Assembly: GCA_018242365.1 (NCBI GenBank)
Contig: JAFECB010000015.1
Location: forward strand, 1-64,000
Reading direction: 5' to 3'
DNA from: Pseudomonadota bacterium
GTDB lineage: Bacteria > Pseudomonadota > Gammaproteobacteria > Xanthomonadales > Xanthomonadaceae
DNA length: 64,000 nt
Part shown: positions 20,610 to 30,332 of the stretch, piece by piece
Layout of the letters: each line of letters opens with the position of its first letter
Numbering within the stretch: position 1 is the first letter of the stretch
The notes under the pieces: model-generated
Databases searched by the model: none
Told to the model about the DNA's origin: nothing
The model's input: the letters and a program-made list of their open reading frames with translations, nothing else
Translations under genes and position numbers: made by a program

Positions 20610-21743
20610 TCAACGCGCTTCGTCGCGGGCCAAGCCTTGGCCCGCCAGGTCGAGGAACAAGGTCTCGTACGCCTGATTCATCAATTCCCGACTGTGCCTG
20701 GTCAGAGCCGCCTGGCGCGCATTGGCCGCCATTCGAGCCGCCTCTTGCGGATGGCGCAACAGTCGTTCCAGCACGCTGGCCAATGCCTGCGGATCGCCCT
20801 CGGCCACCAGCAGGCCGTCGTCGCCGTCGTGGAGGACCTCGCGCACGCCCGGCACCGCGCTGCCGATGACCGCGCAGCCCGCCGCCATGCCTTCCAGCAG
20901 CGCCAGCGGCATGCCTTCGTAGTGGGTGCTCAGCACGCAAACCTGATGCGACATCAACCGTTGCGGCACGTCGCCCACCACGCCGGGAAATTGCACCTGC
21001 TCGGTGATCCCGAGCTGGGCCGCCAGCCTTTCCAGCGGCGCGCGGTGCAGGGCCTTGCCTCCTCCTGGCAGCTGCAGTGGGACGTGCAGCCCGCGTTGCT
21101 TCAGCAATGCGATGGCGCGCAGCAAGGTGGCATGGTCCTTCTGCTTCGAGAACCGCGCCACCATCACGACGCCGGGGATTCGCCGCGCAAACGGCTGTGC
21201 GTCGGCGTCGATGAACGGCGCCAGGTTGATCCCGTTGGAAATGGCCAGCGTGCGTTCGGGTGGCATGCCCATCGCGAGCAGTACCTGGCGCACACCCTCG
21301 GAGCAACCCACGATGCGGTCGGTGCGACGCGCCAGCCAGCGCGTCTGCGCGATGCGCCAACGCGTGTAGCGCTCGCGGGTGTTGTGTTCGACATGGACCA
21401 GATGCGGCACCTTTGCCAGCAAGCCGGCGTATCGGCCCCAGAGGTGTTCGGAAAAGCCGTGCGCGACCAGTACGTCCGGCCTGAACTCGCGGCACACCCG
21501 CACCAAGGCCGGGATCGTGGCCAGATGCGACCAACCCGGCACCAATCGCAACGGCACGCCGTCATTCCGCAGCGCGTCCAGCCGTGCTGAAGGCGTGTGC
21601 CGCTTGCGGCGCAGGACCAACAACGGTTCGATCCTGTCGCTGGCGCGTGCGGCGTTGACCAGCTGCAATGCAACCTGTGTCGCACCGCCCGAGAAGCCCC
21701 CGGTGACGAAATGGAGGACGCGGACGGGCGGGGATTTGTTCAT
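20610..21743 (-). CDS. Glycosyltransferase family 4 protein
   Basis: A 377-residue GT-B fold enzyme. The glycine-rich N-terminal loop TGGFSGGATQVALQL (about 12-26) resembles the acceptor site of GT4 enzymes. The C-terminal domain has VARFSKQKDHATLLRAI and the E-x7-E-type donor-binding stretch HYEGMPLALLEGMA. It probably adds a sugar to a cell-surface polysaccharide; donor and acceptor are unknown. It is the last of three minus-strand glycosyltransferase genes and its ATG overlaps the stop of the preceding GT2 gene (ATGA). It converges with the acyltransferase gene, 40 bases away. Confidence 0.86.
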   Translation of the reverse strand: MNKSPPVRVLHFVTGGFSGGATQVALQLVNAARASDRIEPLLVLRRKRHTPSARLDALRNDGVPLRLVPGWSHLATIPALVRVCREFRPDVLVAHGFSEHLWGRYAGLLAKVPHLVHVEHNTRERYTRWRIAQTRWLARRTDRIVGCSEGVRQVLLAMGMPPERTLAISNGINLAPFIDADAQPFARRIPGVVMVARFSKQKDHATLLRAIALLKQRGLHVPLQLPGGGKALHRAPLERLAAQLGITEQVQFPGVVGDVPQRLMSHQVCVLSTHYEGMPLALLEGMAAGCAVIGSAVPGVREVLHDGDDGLLVAEGDPQALASVLERLLRHPQEAARMAANARQAALTRHSRELMNQAYETLFLDLAGQGLARDEAR

Positions 21744-22807
21744 GTCAGCCAGTGTGCACGTGCAAGGCTGTGTTGCGCGCGCCATGCACGCAGCCACCAA
21801 CCACGACGACGGCAATCGGCAAGCGCAACTCGGGTGCCCGTGGGGAATACATCAGCCAATGTCCGCTGGTAGTCGTCTTGCAGTGCATGGTCCTGGCAAG
21901 CACGATTGCGTGCAAGATTCGCGAATGTGCGCAGATTGAAATAGCCCACGCCACGTCGCGCCAAAGGGCCGATCCCGCCGTGGAGGCCAAGCACGCCTGC
22001 ATGCAGGTCACGTACGGAGGCGAGCAAGTCTTGTGTCTTTCGGGTGGTCATCGTAGCGATGATGCTGCTGCCGTGCTGGCGGTACCCCACCCAGGGTGCA
22101 GGGGCATACAGCCAGGATCGGGCGGCGGCGACCAGGGCGGGGATCACGGCGATATCCTCGAAATAACGCCCTTCCGGAAATGGTGCCGAGCGCCAGACTT
22201 CGCGCCGCGCGATCTTCGACCAGGCATGTAATTGCCGGACTTCGAGCAACCCGGCCAGGAGTGCATCTCGATCCTGTGACACCTGCCACGCTGGTCCGAC
22301 ATGTGTGTGGTGATGAAGCCGGCCGTGCAGGCGATGCTTGAGTGGCGGATGCTCGTGGAACGAGGTGAAATCGCAAAGTACCAGGTCGGGGGACTGCTCG
22401 AACAGGATGCTGCGCAACTTGGTCAAGGCACCTGGAAGCAATACATCATCGGAATCGAAAAACCAGACATGACGCCCATGCGCATTTTCAAGCAGGGTAT
22501 TGCGGGCGGCCGAGATCCCGCGATTGTGCGGATGTCGCAGCAGCCGCAGTCGCAGCGGGTATTGCCTGGCGATGCGTTCCACCTTGGACCAGGAGTCGTC
22601 GGTGCCGACGTCATCCAGCAGCACGATTTCCACGCCGACATCCTTGCCGGTCTGACCGAGGATGGAGGCGAGGCAGGACTCGATATAGGCGGAAACGTTG
22701 TAGACGGGAATCAGCAGGCTGAGCCAGGGCTCACTGTGCGAGCCGGGCTGTACCTTGGCCACAGGCTCGGGCTGCGCTGCGTGACAGCAACCACCAGTTT
22801 CGTCCAT
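21740..22807 (-). CDS. Glycosyltransferase family 2 protein
   Basis: A GT-A fold enzyme of about 355 residues. The N-terminal strand WLSLLIPVYNVSAYIESCLAS is the classic GT2 nucleotide-sugar site, EIVLLDDVGTDDS follows, and the metal-binding motif is WFFDSDDVLLPGA. HAWSKIARREVW matches the acceptor region of capsule and LPS GT2 enzymes. The start is uncertain: ATG 22807 gives 28 residues before the domain but overlaps the upstream gene by 77 bases, while an in-frame GTG (residue 16 of this call) would shorten the overlap. Base composition is slightly less GC-rich than the flanks. Confidence 0.82.
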   Translation of the reverse strand: MDETGGCCHAAQPEPVAKVQPGSHSEPWLSLLIPVYNVSAYIESCLASILGQTGKDVGVEIVLLDDVGTDDSWSKVERIARQYPLRLRLLRHPHNRGISAARNTLLENAHGRHVWFFDSDDVLLPGALTKLRSILFEQSPDLVLCDFTSFHEHPPLKHRLHGRLHHHTHVGPAWQVSQDRDALLAGLLEVRQLHAWSKIARREVWRSAPFPEGRYFEDIAVIPALVAAARSWLYAPAPWVGYRQHGSSIIATMTTRKTQDLLASVRDLHAGVLGLHGGIGPLARRGVGYFNLRTFANLARNRACQDHALQDDYQRTLADVFPTGTRVALADCRRRGWWLRAWRAQHSLARAHWLT

Positions 22808-24407
22808 TCGTGTTGCCCATGTCCTGTGCACGTGCGCGAGGCACGCACGCCGGGGGGGATTCACCTTCGACCAGCAGCCAGCGATTTTCCGACTGAGCCT
22901 GCCAGCGAACGCCATCTTCGAATTGCATTGCAGGGTCACGCTTGAAACCGAAATCGACCGCCGGGCGATCAGCCATCAGCAACTGTTGTTCGCGCCAACC
23001 CACCAGGCCGAGTTCCGCGTGCGGGCCGATGATGCGCCCGACGTGCGACATCATCCCCCTGGAAGATGAACCGTCGTTGAGCAGGGGCGCGCCGATCAGT
23101 GAATACAGCACCCACAGCGGCACCAGCAGGGCCAGCAGTGCGCGCTCGGCTTGGCGACGCCCGAACCACAGGCAGCCACCGAGGCCGAAGCCGCTGCTGG
23201 CGATGAACATCCACGCGAGGCCGGCGGCGACATGGTCGTCGCGGCCATCCATGAATTTCTGTTCAAACGCGGGATCGCCCACGAGCATGGCGATGCCCGC
23301 GGCCAAGGCCACCAGCGAGAACACCGCGACGAAGGCCAGCAACAGGCGCTGCGGATTGGCCTTGCGCAACAGACCCGGCAGCAGTGGCGCCAGCGCCAGG
23401 CACAGCATCGGCAGCGCCGGCAGGATGTACATGTCGCGCTTGCCTGACGGGATGCTGAAGAACAGGAACACCAGCAGCACCCATGCCAGCGGCAGCAGGT
23501 AACGCGCATCCAGCCGTTGCAGCCGCTTGCGCCAGGCCGGAAGCGCCCAAGGCAAGGCCAGCATGGTCGGCAACCAGTTGGTCAACGCCACTTCGATGAA
23601 ATACCACCAGGGGTGCTGGTGAACCCAGGAATTGGCGTAGCGAGTGACGGTTTGCCGCAGCAGGATGTCATCCACATAGGCGCGATATTCGGCACCGCCG
23701 GTGCCGAGCGCCGCAATCAGCATTGGCACCAGCCAGATGCCACAGGCCGCGATGAAGGCCAGCGGGCCCAGCCAGAATCGCGGATTGCGCACGTGCACGC
23801 GCACGCCGGGCCAGCCACGCAGCGCGGCGATGCCGGCAGGAACCAGCATCAACAAGGCGATCACGCCGACGCCCTTGGTGATCGTGCCCAGGCCAGCCGC
23901 CGCCCAGCCCAGTGCCCACATGCGCCAGTTCGGGCCATGCAGGACGTGCCGAAGCAGGGCGTAGCAGGACAGGGTGATCCAGAACACCACCAGCGGGTCG
24001 ATCTGCGCTTTCTTGGATTGCCAGGTGAACTGGATGGTCAGCAGCACCGCCCAACCGGCGTACACGCCCACACGTGGCGTCCACAGGCGCTTGCCCAGGT
24101 CCACCACGCACCACAGGGTGCCCAGCGCGGCCAGCAGCGAGGGCAGCAGAAAGGCGATACGCAGATTGCCGGTCAGCCACAGCCCGATGGCCTGCAACCA
24201 CATGAACAGCGGCGGCTTGTCCGAATACAGTTCGGAGCCGCGATGCGGGAACAGCCAGTTGCCGCTTTCCACCATGTGCCGGGCAACCAGCGCGAAGCGC
24301 GGCTCGTCGGCCGGCCACGGATCGCGCAGGCCCAGCCCGGTGGCGAGGATCAGCAGGGCAAACAGCCAGAACAGCCAGAGGTCGCGGCGGGTACGGGTCA
24401 TGGTCAC
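22731..24407 (-). CDS. ArnT-like/GT39-GT83 family membrane glycosyltransferase
   Basis: A 558-residue inner-membrane protein with about 12 hydrophobic segments in the first 430 residues and a hydrophilic tail. The catalytic acidic pair DE is in PADEPRFALVARHM (D34, E35), and YSDKPPLFMWLQA is the second conserved periplasmic loop. These are hallmarks of polyprenyl-phosphate-dependent glycosyltransferases such as ArnT. ArnT itself adds L-Ara4N to lipid A and confers polymyxin resistance, but no arn genes are nearby, so the sugar is unknown. It lies eight bases after rsmB and may be co-transcribed with it. Confidence 0.85.
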   Translation of the reverse strand: MTMTRTRRDLWLFWLFALLILATGLGLRDPWPADEPRFALVARHMVESGNWLFPHRGSELYSDKPPLFMWLQAIGLWLTGNLRIAFLLPSLLAALGTLWCVVDLGKRLWTPRVGVYAGWAVLLTIQFTWQSKKAQIDPLVVFWITLSCYALLRHVLHGPNWRMWALGWAAAGLGTITKGVGVIALLMLVPAGIAALRGWPGVRVHVRNPRFWLGPLAFIAACGIWLVPMLIAALGTGGAEYRAYVDDILLRQTVTRYANSWVHQHPWWYFIEVALTNWLPTMLALPWALPAWRKRLQRLDARYLLPLAWVLLVFLFFSIPSGKRDMYILPALPMLCLALAPLLPGLLRKANPQRLLLAFVAVFSLVALAAGIAMLVGDPAFEQKFMDGRDDHVAAGLAWMFIASSGFGLGGCLWFGRRQAERALLALLVPLWVLYSLIGAPLLNDGSSSRGMMSHVGRIIGPHAELGLVGWREQQLLMADRPAVDFGFKRDPAMQFEDGVRWQAQSENRWLLVEGESPPACVPRARAQDMGNTNGRNWWLLSRSAARACGQGTARLAQ

Positions 24408-24415
24408 AGTGTGTC

Positions 24416-25708
24416 CTATCGGCAGCGGCCTTTCTGCAGCCGCGCACAGAAAAATCCGTCGCGCCCGTCTTCACCCGGCAGGCGCTGGTGGCCGTGGCCG
24501 GTGTCGTGGCCGAAACGTGCGTCCAGCGGCGCCAGCGCCGCGTCGGGCGTGCGGGCGAGGAAGGCATCGACCTGTGCCGCGTTTTCCGCGCCAAGGATCG
24601 AGCAGGTGGCGTAGACCAAGCTTCCGCCCGGCGCGAGCAGCGGCCACAGCGTGTCCAGCAGGGATGACTGAATCGCGCAAAGCGCGGCGATGTCGCTTTC
24701 TCGCCGATGCAGCAAGACATCGGGCTGGCGACGCACGATCCCGCTGGCGCTGCAGGGGGCGTCGATCAGGATGCCGTCGAAGGGTAGGCCATCCCACCAC
24801 GACGATGCCTGGGTGGCGTCGGCGCAGCGGGCGTCGATGTCCAGTTGCAGGCGCGCGAAGGTGTCCTGCATGCGACGCACACGGCGCACGTCCACGTCCA
24901 GTGCGGTGATCCGCAGGCTGGCATCGCGTTCGGCCAGGTGCGCGGCCTTGCCACCTGGTGCGGCGCAGGCATCCAGAATGCGTGCGCCCGGCGTCAGCGC
25001 AAACGCATCGGCCACTGCTTGGGCGGCTGCGTCCTGCACCGACACCGTACCCGTCTCGAACCCCGGCAACTGCTGCACAGGCAACGGCGTGCGCAGGCGG
25101 ATGGCATCGGTGGCCTGTGCATCGGCGTCGGCGTCGATACCGATGCCATGCAAGGTCTCCAGATAGGCGTCGCGCGACTGTTGCCGGCGACTCACCCGCA
25201 GCCACATCGGTGCCGCTTGCGCACTGGCGCTGAAGATCGCCTCGGCCTGTTGCGGCCAGTCGCTGGCCACGCGTTCGGCCAACCATGACGGCCATGTCGA
25301 ACACGGATCGGCCTGCGGCAGGCCTTCGCGTTGCGCACGTCGCAGCAGGGCATTGACCATGCCGGCTTGATGGGTGCGCTTCATGGTGCGGGCGGCATCC
25401 ACGGTTGCGGCGAGGGCGGCATGCGCGGGCAGGCCCAGCTCCAGTTGCGCGAATCCGACCAGCAGCAAGGCGCGCAGATCGCCATCGCGCTGCACGAGCG
25501 GCTTTGCCAGCCACGCGCTCAAGGCCGCATCGAAGCGCGTGCGCTGGCGCAGTGCGGTCATCACGATGGCTTCGACGAGGGCGCGGTCGCGTGCATCCGG
25601 CAGCGTCGGCAAAGCCGCGCTCAGGGCTGCTTTCAGCGAGCGACCACGGTGCAGCACCTCATCGAGGACGCGGGCGGCGACCACTCGGCTGGCGATGCCG
25701 GTATTCAT
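24416..25708 (-). CDS. rsmB: 16S rRNA (cytosine-967-C5)-methyltransferase RsmB
   Basis: A 430-residue RNA methyltransferase that makes m5C967 of 16S rRNA. A NusB-like RNA-binding domain covers about residues 1-140 ([24 protein letters not shown]). The Rossmann domain has [16 protein letters not shown] (motif I), the two active-site cysteines in DAPCSASG and YATCSI, and [11 protein letters not shown] 25708 is chosen because it overlaps the fmt stop by four bases and matches homologues. The gene order def-fmt-rsmB is canonical. Confidence 0.95.
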   Translation of the reverse strand: MNTGIASRVVAARVLDEVLHRGRSLKAALSAALPTLPDARDRALVEAIVMTALRQRTRFDAALSAWLAKPLVQRDGDLRALLLVGFAQLELGLPAHAALAATVDAARTMKRTHQAGMVNALLRRAQREGLPQADPCSTWPSWLAERVASDWPQQAEAIFSASAQAAPMWLRVSRRQQSRDAYLETLHGIGIDADADAQATDAIRLRTPLPVQQLPGFETGTVSVQDAAAQAVADAFALTPGARILDACAAPGGKAAHLAERDASLRITALDVDVRRVRRMQDTFARLQLDIDARCADATQASSWWDGLPFDGILIDAPCSASGIVRRQPDVLLHRRESDIAALCAIQSSLLDTLWPLLAPGGSLVYATCSILGAENAAQVDAFLARTPDAALAPLDARFGHDTGHGHQRLPGEDGRDGFFCARLQKGRCR

Positions 25709-26622
25709 GCCATCCAGTCGCGGCGCGCGTTGCAATAGTCTTGCGCGGCCACCGGTTTGCCACCATCACGCTGCAGGGTGTGGATGCGCAGCACACCCTG
25801 ACCGCAGGCAATGTCGATACCTTCGCGGCTGGCACGCAGAAGGCTGCCGGGCGCGCGGTCATGTGCTTCGTCCAGCGCTGCCGCGGCATGGATGCGCACG
25901 CGCTCGCCGTCGAGGAGCGCCTCCGCCACCGGCCAGGGATTGAACGCGCGCACCTTGTTGGCCAGCACGTGGGTCGGCTGCGACCAATCCAGTTTCGCTT
26001 CGGCCTTGTCCAGCTTGTGCGCGTAGGTCACGCCTTCGACTGGCTGCGGTCGCGGCGGCAGCCGGATCGTGGCGCGCAGCAGGCCCAGCGCATCGCCGAG
26101 GACCTGCGCGCCGAGCGCGGACAGGCGGTCATGCAATTGACCACCGGTTTCATCCGGCCCGATGTCGAGTGTCTGCGACAACAGTACCGGGCCGGTATCC
26201 AGGCCCTTTTCCATCTGCATCAGGCAGACACCGCTGCGGGTGTCGCCGGCTTCGATGGCGCGCTGGATCGGCGCCGCACCGCGCCAGCGTGGCAGCAGCG
26301 AAGCATGCACGTTCCAGCAGCCATGCTCGGGGATGTCCAACACCGACTGCGGCAAGATCAGCCCGTAGGCCACCACCACCATCAACTCGGGCCGGAGTGC
26401 CCGCAGCTGCGCCTTGGCTTCGGCGCTGCGAAAATTCTCCGGCTGCAGGACCGGGATATCGCGCGCCAATGCCTCGGTCTTGACCGGCGATGGCGTCAAC
26501 CCGCGGCCGCGCCCGGCGGGCCGATCCGGCTGGGTGTAGACCGCCACCACCTCCGCCTTGTCGCAGGCGGCGCGCAGGCAGGGCACGGCGAACTCCGGCG
26601 TCCCCGCAAAGACCAGACGCAT
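25705..26622 (-). CDS. fmt: Methionyl-tRNA formyltransferase
   Basis: A 305-residue enzyme that formylates initiator Met-tRNA using 10-formyl-THF. It opens with [16 protein letters not shown], and the active-site segment [18 protein letters not shown] with the following [18 protein letters not shown] is intact. The C-terminal OB-like domain is present ([16 protein letters not shown]). Length is near the usual 310-315. It follows def by four bases and overlaps rsmB (ATGA), so the three form one transcription and translation unit. Confidence 0.96.
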   Translation of the reverse strand: MRLVFAGTPEFAVPCLRAACDKAEVVAVYTQPDRPAGRGRGLTPSPVKTEALARDIPVLQPENFRSAEAKAQLRALRPELMVVVAYGLILPQSVLDIPEHGCWNVHASLLPRWRGAAPIQRAIEAGDTRSGVCLMQMEKGLDTGPVLLSQTLDIGPDETGGQLHDRLSALGAQVLGDALGLLRATIRLPPRPQPVEGVTYAHKLDKAEAKLDWSQPTHVLANKVRAFNPWPVAEALLDGERVRIHAAAALDEAHDRAPGSLLRASREGIDIACGQGVLRIHTLQRDGGKPVAAQDYCNARRDWMA

Positions 26623-26626
26623 GGCG

Positions 26627-27139
26627 TCAGGCCGCGCTGCGCTTGGCCTTGGCCAGCTTCTTGCGCACCATTTCGCGCTTCAACGGCGACAGGTAATCGA
26701 CGAAAAGCTTGCCTTCGAGATGGTCCATCTCGTGCTGGATGCACACCGCCAGCAGGCCATCGGCCTCCAGCGTGAACGCCTGGCCATGGCGATCCAGCGC
26801 CTCGACCGTGATGACCGCGGCGCGGGTGACATCGGCAAAGATTTCCGGCACCGACAGGCAGCCTTCCTGATAGACCTGCTCGCCGCTGCGGGCGGTGATC
26901 GCGGGATTCACGAACACCAGCGGAGCATCGTGCTCCTCGCTGACATCGATCACCATGAAGCGCTTGTGCACATCCACCTGGCTGGCGGCAAGACCAATCC
27001 CGGGGGCTTGGTACATGGTTTCGAACATGTCGTCGAACAGGGTCTGGAAGGCCGGCGAGGCCAATTCAGCGGGGTCGACGTTGGCCGCGCGGGTGCGCAG
27101 GCGCGGGTCGGGGAATTCAAGGATCGGAAGCAGGGCCAT
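26627..27139 (-). CDS. def: Peptide deformylase
   Basis: A 170-residue Fe/Zn metalloprotease that removes the N-formyl group from nascent proteins. All three motifs are present: [14 protein letters not shown] with the metal-binding Cys, and HEMDHLEG with two metal-binding His and the catalytic Glu. ATG 27139 matches the family start [15 protein letters not shown]; the upstream in-frame codon at 27208 is not needed. It is the first gene of def-fmt-rsmB and is divergent from the LysM gene, with 154 bases between starts. Confidence 0.96.
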   Translation of the reverse strand: MALLPILEFPDPRLRTRAANVDPAELASPAFQTLFDDMFETMYQAPGIGLAASQVDVHKRFMVIDVSEEHDAPLVFVNPAITARSGEQVYQEGCLSVPEIFADVTRAAVITVEALDRHGQAFTLEADGLLAVCIQHEMDHLEGKLFVDYLSPLKREMVRKKLAKAKRSAA

Positions 27140-27214
27140 GGTGGAAAATCCGCGGAATCGGGCCGGTTCTGGCCTCGCAAGGGCCATTGTAATGGGGCGA
27201 ACCTGCACGGGTGC

Positions 27215-27245
27215 TTGCCAGATGCGCCGGAATGTGAGCTATATT
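27215..27245 (+). promoter_or_regulatory. Candidate sigma-70 promoter of the LysM-dprA side
   Basis: TTGCCA at 27215-27220 (four of six consensus bases) and TATATT at 27240-27245 are separated by 19 bases, slightly long. The predicted start of transcription would be about 40 bases upstream of the LysM-protein ATG. AGCTATATTGAGCC is the only AT-rich patch in this GC-rich gap. Confidence 0.5.
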
Positions 27246-27293
27246 GAGCCAGCTTGGGGGGCTTTTGCTAAATGCAGCGGGGAGATAGCGACC

Positions 27294-28490
27294 ATGCTTG
27301 AACGTGTTTCCAACTTGGTGCGCGCCAACGCGCCGCGCCTGCGTGCGATGCGCACGGTGCTGGTGGCCGCGATGTTGACCGTCGCCACCGTGGCGACCGC
27401 GGTCGAAGTGCGCGGCGACCATCCTGACCATTACGTCGTCAAGCGTGGCGACACGCTCTGGGACATCGCCGGACGCTTCCTGCAGAAGCCGTGGCTGTGG
27501 CCGGAGATCTGGCAGGCCAATCCGCAGATCCGCAATCCGCACCTGATCTATCCGGGTGACGTGATCAGCCTGGCCTACCTCGACCGCGTGGCGGTGCAGG
27601 AAGGCCCGCGCACCGAATCGCCGGTCAATGCCGTTCCGCTGGCTGAGGTCGAGCCCTTCCTCAAGAACCTGCGCGTGGTGTCGACCATCGACAACCTGCC
27701 CTATGTGGTCGGTCTCGAAGACAACCGCATGCGCGGCATCGAGGGCCATGTTGCCTATGTGCGCGGCCTCGAAAATGCCCAGCCCGGCCAGCGTTACATG
27801 GTCGTGCGCGCGCAGAAGCGCTACCGCCTGGTCAACAGCATCGGCAAGTGCTGTGACCAGACCGATGCCCGCGATCTCGATGCACGTGGTCAGATCGCCT
27901 TTGGCATGGGTGACAGTTCGTTGTGGGCCGATCCGGTCTACGTCAATCACGGGACCGATTTCCTCGGTTACGAGTTGATGACACAGACCACGGCCACGGT
28001 CACTCGCGTCTCGTCCGCGGATGGTCATCTGGCCACCATACTGCTGGACAACGAAGGCCGCGACGTACGCTCGGGTGATCGCCTGATCCCGGTGGAAGCG
28101 CAGAGCTACGACCTGCAGTTCTTCCCGCATCCGCCCAAGCAGGCGACGCCGTATGGCCGGCTGAGCGTGATGTCGATCGCCGACAACTTCCGCAGTGGCG
28201 GCACCCATGACGTGATCGCGATCTCCGGTGGTGCCCGCGAAGGCATCGACAATGGCACGGTGTTCTCGATCTGGCGTCGCGGTGACCGCACCGTTGATCA
28301 GGTGCGCACCAATGCGGACCGTGGCGATGGAATGTCGTTTGGTGCCCACGGGGTGCGTCTGCCCGACGAGTTCGCCGGCCATGCGATGGTGTTCCGCACC
28401 TTCGACAACGTCAGCTACGCGCTGGTGATGAGCAGCGTGAAGCCGACCCGCGTGGGCTACCTGCTGAAGGGTCCGGACGCGACCGAGTAA
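27294..28490 (+). CDS. Exported LysM-domain protein
   Basis: A 398-residue exported protein. A long signal peptide spans about residues 1-36 (MRTVLVAAMLTVATVATAVE). A single LysM domain follows at about 47-98 (DHYVVKRGDTLWDIAGRF through HLIYPGDVISL), indicating peptidoglycan binding. The remaining 300 residues are a conserved uncharacterised beta-rich region often seen in LysM proteins encoded next to dprA. A role in envelope maintenance or DNA uptake is only inference from its neighbour. ATG 27294 is preceded by GGGGAG. A strong hairpin terminator follows the gene. Confidence 0.88.
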   Translation: MLERVSNLVRANAPRLRAMRTVLVAAMLTVATVATAVEVRGDHPDHYVVKRGDTLWDIAGRFLQKPWLWPEIWQANPQIRNPHLIYPGDVISLAYLDRVAVQEGPRTESPVNAVPLAEVEPFLKNLRVVSTIDNLPYVVGLEDNRMRGIEGHVAYVRGLENAQPGQRYMVVRAQKRYRLVNSIGKCCDQTDARDLDARGQIAFGMGDSSLWADPVYVNHGTDFLGYELMTQTTATVTRVSSADGHLATILLDNEGRDVRSGDRLIPVEAQSYDLQFFPHPPKQATPYGRLSVMSIADNFRSGGTHDVIAISGGAREGIDNGTVFSIWRRGDRTVDQVRTNADRGDGMSFGAHGVRLPDEFAGHAMVFRTFDNVSYALVMSSVKPTRVGYLLKGPDATE

Positions 28491-28515
28491 ATCGGGAAAC
28501 TCCGATGCAAGATTG

Positions 28516-28539
28516 CAGAGGCGCCTGAGGGCGCCTCTG
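28516..28539 (+). terminator. Hairpin after the LysM gene
   Basis: A perfect 10-bp stem, CAGAGGCGCC/GGCGCCTCTG, with a TGAG loop begins 26 bases after the LysM stop. The sequence that follows (TCGTGTCTGCG) is only weakly T-rich, so it may be an imperfect intrinsic terminator. dprA starts 25 bases further on. Confidence 0.65.
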
Positions 28540-28563
28540 TCGTGTCTGCGGGAGACTTCCCGC

Positions 28564-29700
28564 ATGTCCGCGAGTCCTGACCACGACCCCCTGTTGCGAT
28601 TGCTGCTCTGCGGTGCTGGCGCAGCCGCCGTGCGTCGCCTGCTCGACGCCCACGGCAGCGCCGAGGCCGCCATCGCCGCTGGTGCCGCAACCTGGCGTGC
28701 CCATGGGCTGGATGCGGCGGCCTGCAACGCCATCCGCCACCCAAGTGACAAGCTGCAGCACAGCCTGCGTTGGCTGGAGGCGGAATCCCGCGCGCTGGTC
28801 GGTTGGAATGACCCGGCGTATCCACCGCAATTGCGTGACATCGACTCGCCACCGGCGGCGCTGTTCGTGGCGGGTGATCCGACGATGCTGTGGCGACCCG
28901 CCATCGCCGTCGTGGGCAGCCGCGCCGCCACCGCCGGCGGCTGTGCGAACGCGGAAGCCTTTGCGATCGCTTTGGCCGAAGCAGGCTTGTCCGTCGTCAG
29001 CGGGCTGGCGGCGGGGATCGATACCAGCGCACATGCCGCCACGCTGGCGGCGGGTGGAATCACGGTCGCGGTATTGGGCACGGGCCCGGATATCGCTTAC
29101 CCACGGGGCAATCGTCGGCTGATGGACGACATTGCTGCCGAAGGCGCGGTGGTCTCCGAACATCCACCCGGGACACCACCGTTGCGGCCGCACTTCCCCG
29201 GCCGCAACCGGATTCTTGTCGGGCTGAGCCTGGCCACGCTGGTGGTCGAGGCTGCGCCACGCTCGGGTGCATTGATCACGGCGCGATTGGCGGCCGAGGC
29301 CGGACACGAAGTTTTTGCCATCCCCGGCTCGATCCACAACCCGATGGCACGCGGCTGCCATCGCTTGATCCGCGATGGCGCAATGTTGGTGGAGAGCCCG
29401 CAGGAAATTCTCGAAAGCCTTGCACCACAGGTGGCCACGTTGGCTGGAAACCTGCGCAAAACGCTATCCGATGGGACCGAAAATCCCCCTGAGACGACGG
29501 CCTTGCTGGCACAGGAGAACTACAAGATCTTGTGGAATGCCTTGGGGTACGACCCAACCTGTATGGATGAATTGGTCGCCAGAACCGGATTGACGCCAGC
29601 CCGGGTGTCGTCCATGCTGCTGACACTGGAGTTGGAGGGGCGCGTCGTTGCCGAATACGGCCGCTACAGTCGAAGGGTGGATCGGACGCGGGGCGTCTGA
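28564..29700 (+). CDS. dprA: DNA-processing protein DprA
   Basis: A 378-residue protein that binds incoming single-stranded DNA and loads RecA during natural transformation. The Rossmann-like DprA core runs from about 75 to 290, with VVGSRAATAGG, VSGLAAGIDTSAH, VLGTGPDIAYP and SEHPPGTPPLRPHFPGRNRI. A C-terminal winged helix (TCMDELVARTGLTPARVSSML) is present, as in proteobacterial DprA. ATG 28564 is preferred over 28513, which lies in the terminator hairpin. It heads a plus-strand group with smg. Confidence 0.94.
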   Translation: MSASPDHDPLLRLLLCGAGAAAVRRLLDAHGSAEAAIAAGAATWRAHGLDAAACNAIRHPSDKLQHSLRWLEAESRALVGWNDPAYPPQLRDIDSPPAALFVAGDPTMLWRPAIAVVGSRAATAGGCANAEAFAIALAEAGLSVVSGLAAGIDTSAHAATLAAGGITVAVLGTGPDIAYPRGNRRLMDDIAAEGAVVSEHPPGTPPLRPHFPGRNRILVGLSLATLVVEAAPRSGALITARLAAEAGHEVFAIPGSIHNPMARGCHRLIRDGAMLVESPQEILESLAPQVATLAGNLRKTLSDGTENPPETTALLAQENYKILWNALGYDPTCMDELVARTGLTPARVSSMLLTLELEGRVVAEYGRYSRRVDRTRGV

Positions 29701-29808
29701 GCCTGTTTGTCCCTCCGCGTTGGCTGCGGTTGGTGCTGGCGTGCGGTTCAAACTGGCGGCGCGACGCAACCGGACTCCGGCTCCGCCCACACGACGAGAG
29801 GGAACGGC

Positions 29809-30300
29809 ATGAAAGAGGGCATCCTCGATGTGCTGCTCTATCTGTTCGAACACTATTTCGTCGTCAGTGACGAACCCTCCCTCGACTTGGCGGCCCCCGT
29901 GCAGGACGAGCCCTTGATGGAGGAGTTGCAGCGCGAAGGGTTTTCGCCGGTCGAAATCCGCAATGCGTTCGATTGGCTGGATTCATTGGCGCGGCAACGG
30001 CCGGCGACGCGGCCAACGAACCATCGCGGCCCGACCCGGGTGTTCCATGCCAGCGAACTGGACAAGCTCGACGTCGAGGCACGCGGGTTTTTGTTGTACC
30101 TTGAACAGCAGGGCGTGCTGGGTGCGGACCAGCGCGAGTTGGTGCTGGATCGCGCCTTGGCGCTGGATCTGGAAAACGTGGGGCTGGACGATCTCAAATG
30201 GGTGGTGCTGATGGTGCTGTTCAATCAGCCCGGCAGCGAGGCGGCTTACGCCTGGATGGAAACCCAGATGTATCTGGACGAACCGGAGCCGGTGCACTGA
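29809..30300 (+). CDS. smg: Smg family protein (DUF494)
   Basis: A 163-residue cytoplasmic protein beginning [17 protein letters not shown], the hallmark of the Smg/DUF494 family, and rich in acidic helices. Its function is unknown, but it is consistently found beside dprA and def in gammaproteobacteria, and that synteny is kept here. ATG 29809 follows GAGGGAA. The upstream in-frame extension reads through non-conserved GC-rich DNA and is rejected. Confidence 0.92.
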   Translation: MKEGILDVLLYLFEHYFVVSDEPSLDLAAPVQDEPLMEELQREGFSPVEIRNAFDWLDSLARQRPATRPTNHRGPTRVFHASELDKLDVEARGFLLYLEQQGVLGADQRELVLDRALALDLENVGLDDLKWVVLMVLFNQPGSEAAYAWMETQMYLDEPEPVH

Positions 30301-30332
30301 CGCGCTGGCCCGATCAGAGGCGGGGAGGCGGC

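Noticed and set aside
27117..29081. 654-codon minus-strand open frame across the LysM gene and dprA
   Set aside because: It runs through two well-supported plus-strand genes and a terminator hairpin; the translation shows no domain and is a codon-bias shadow.
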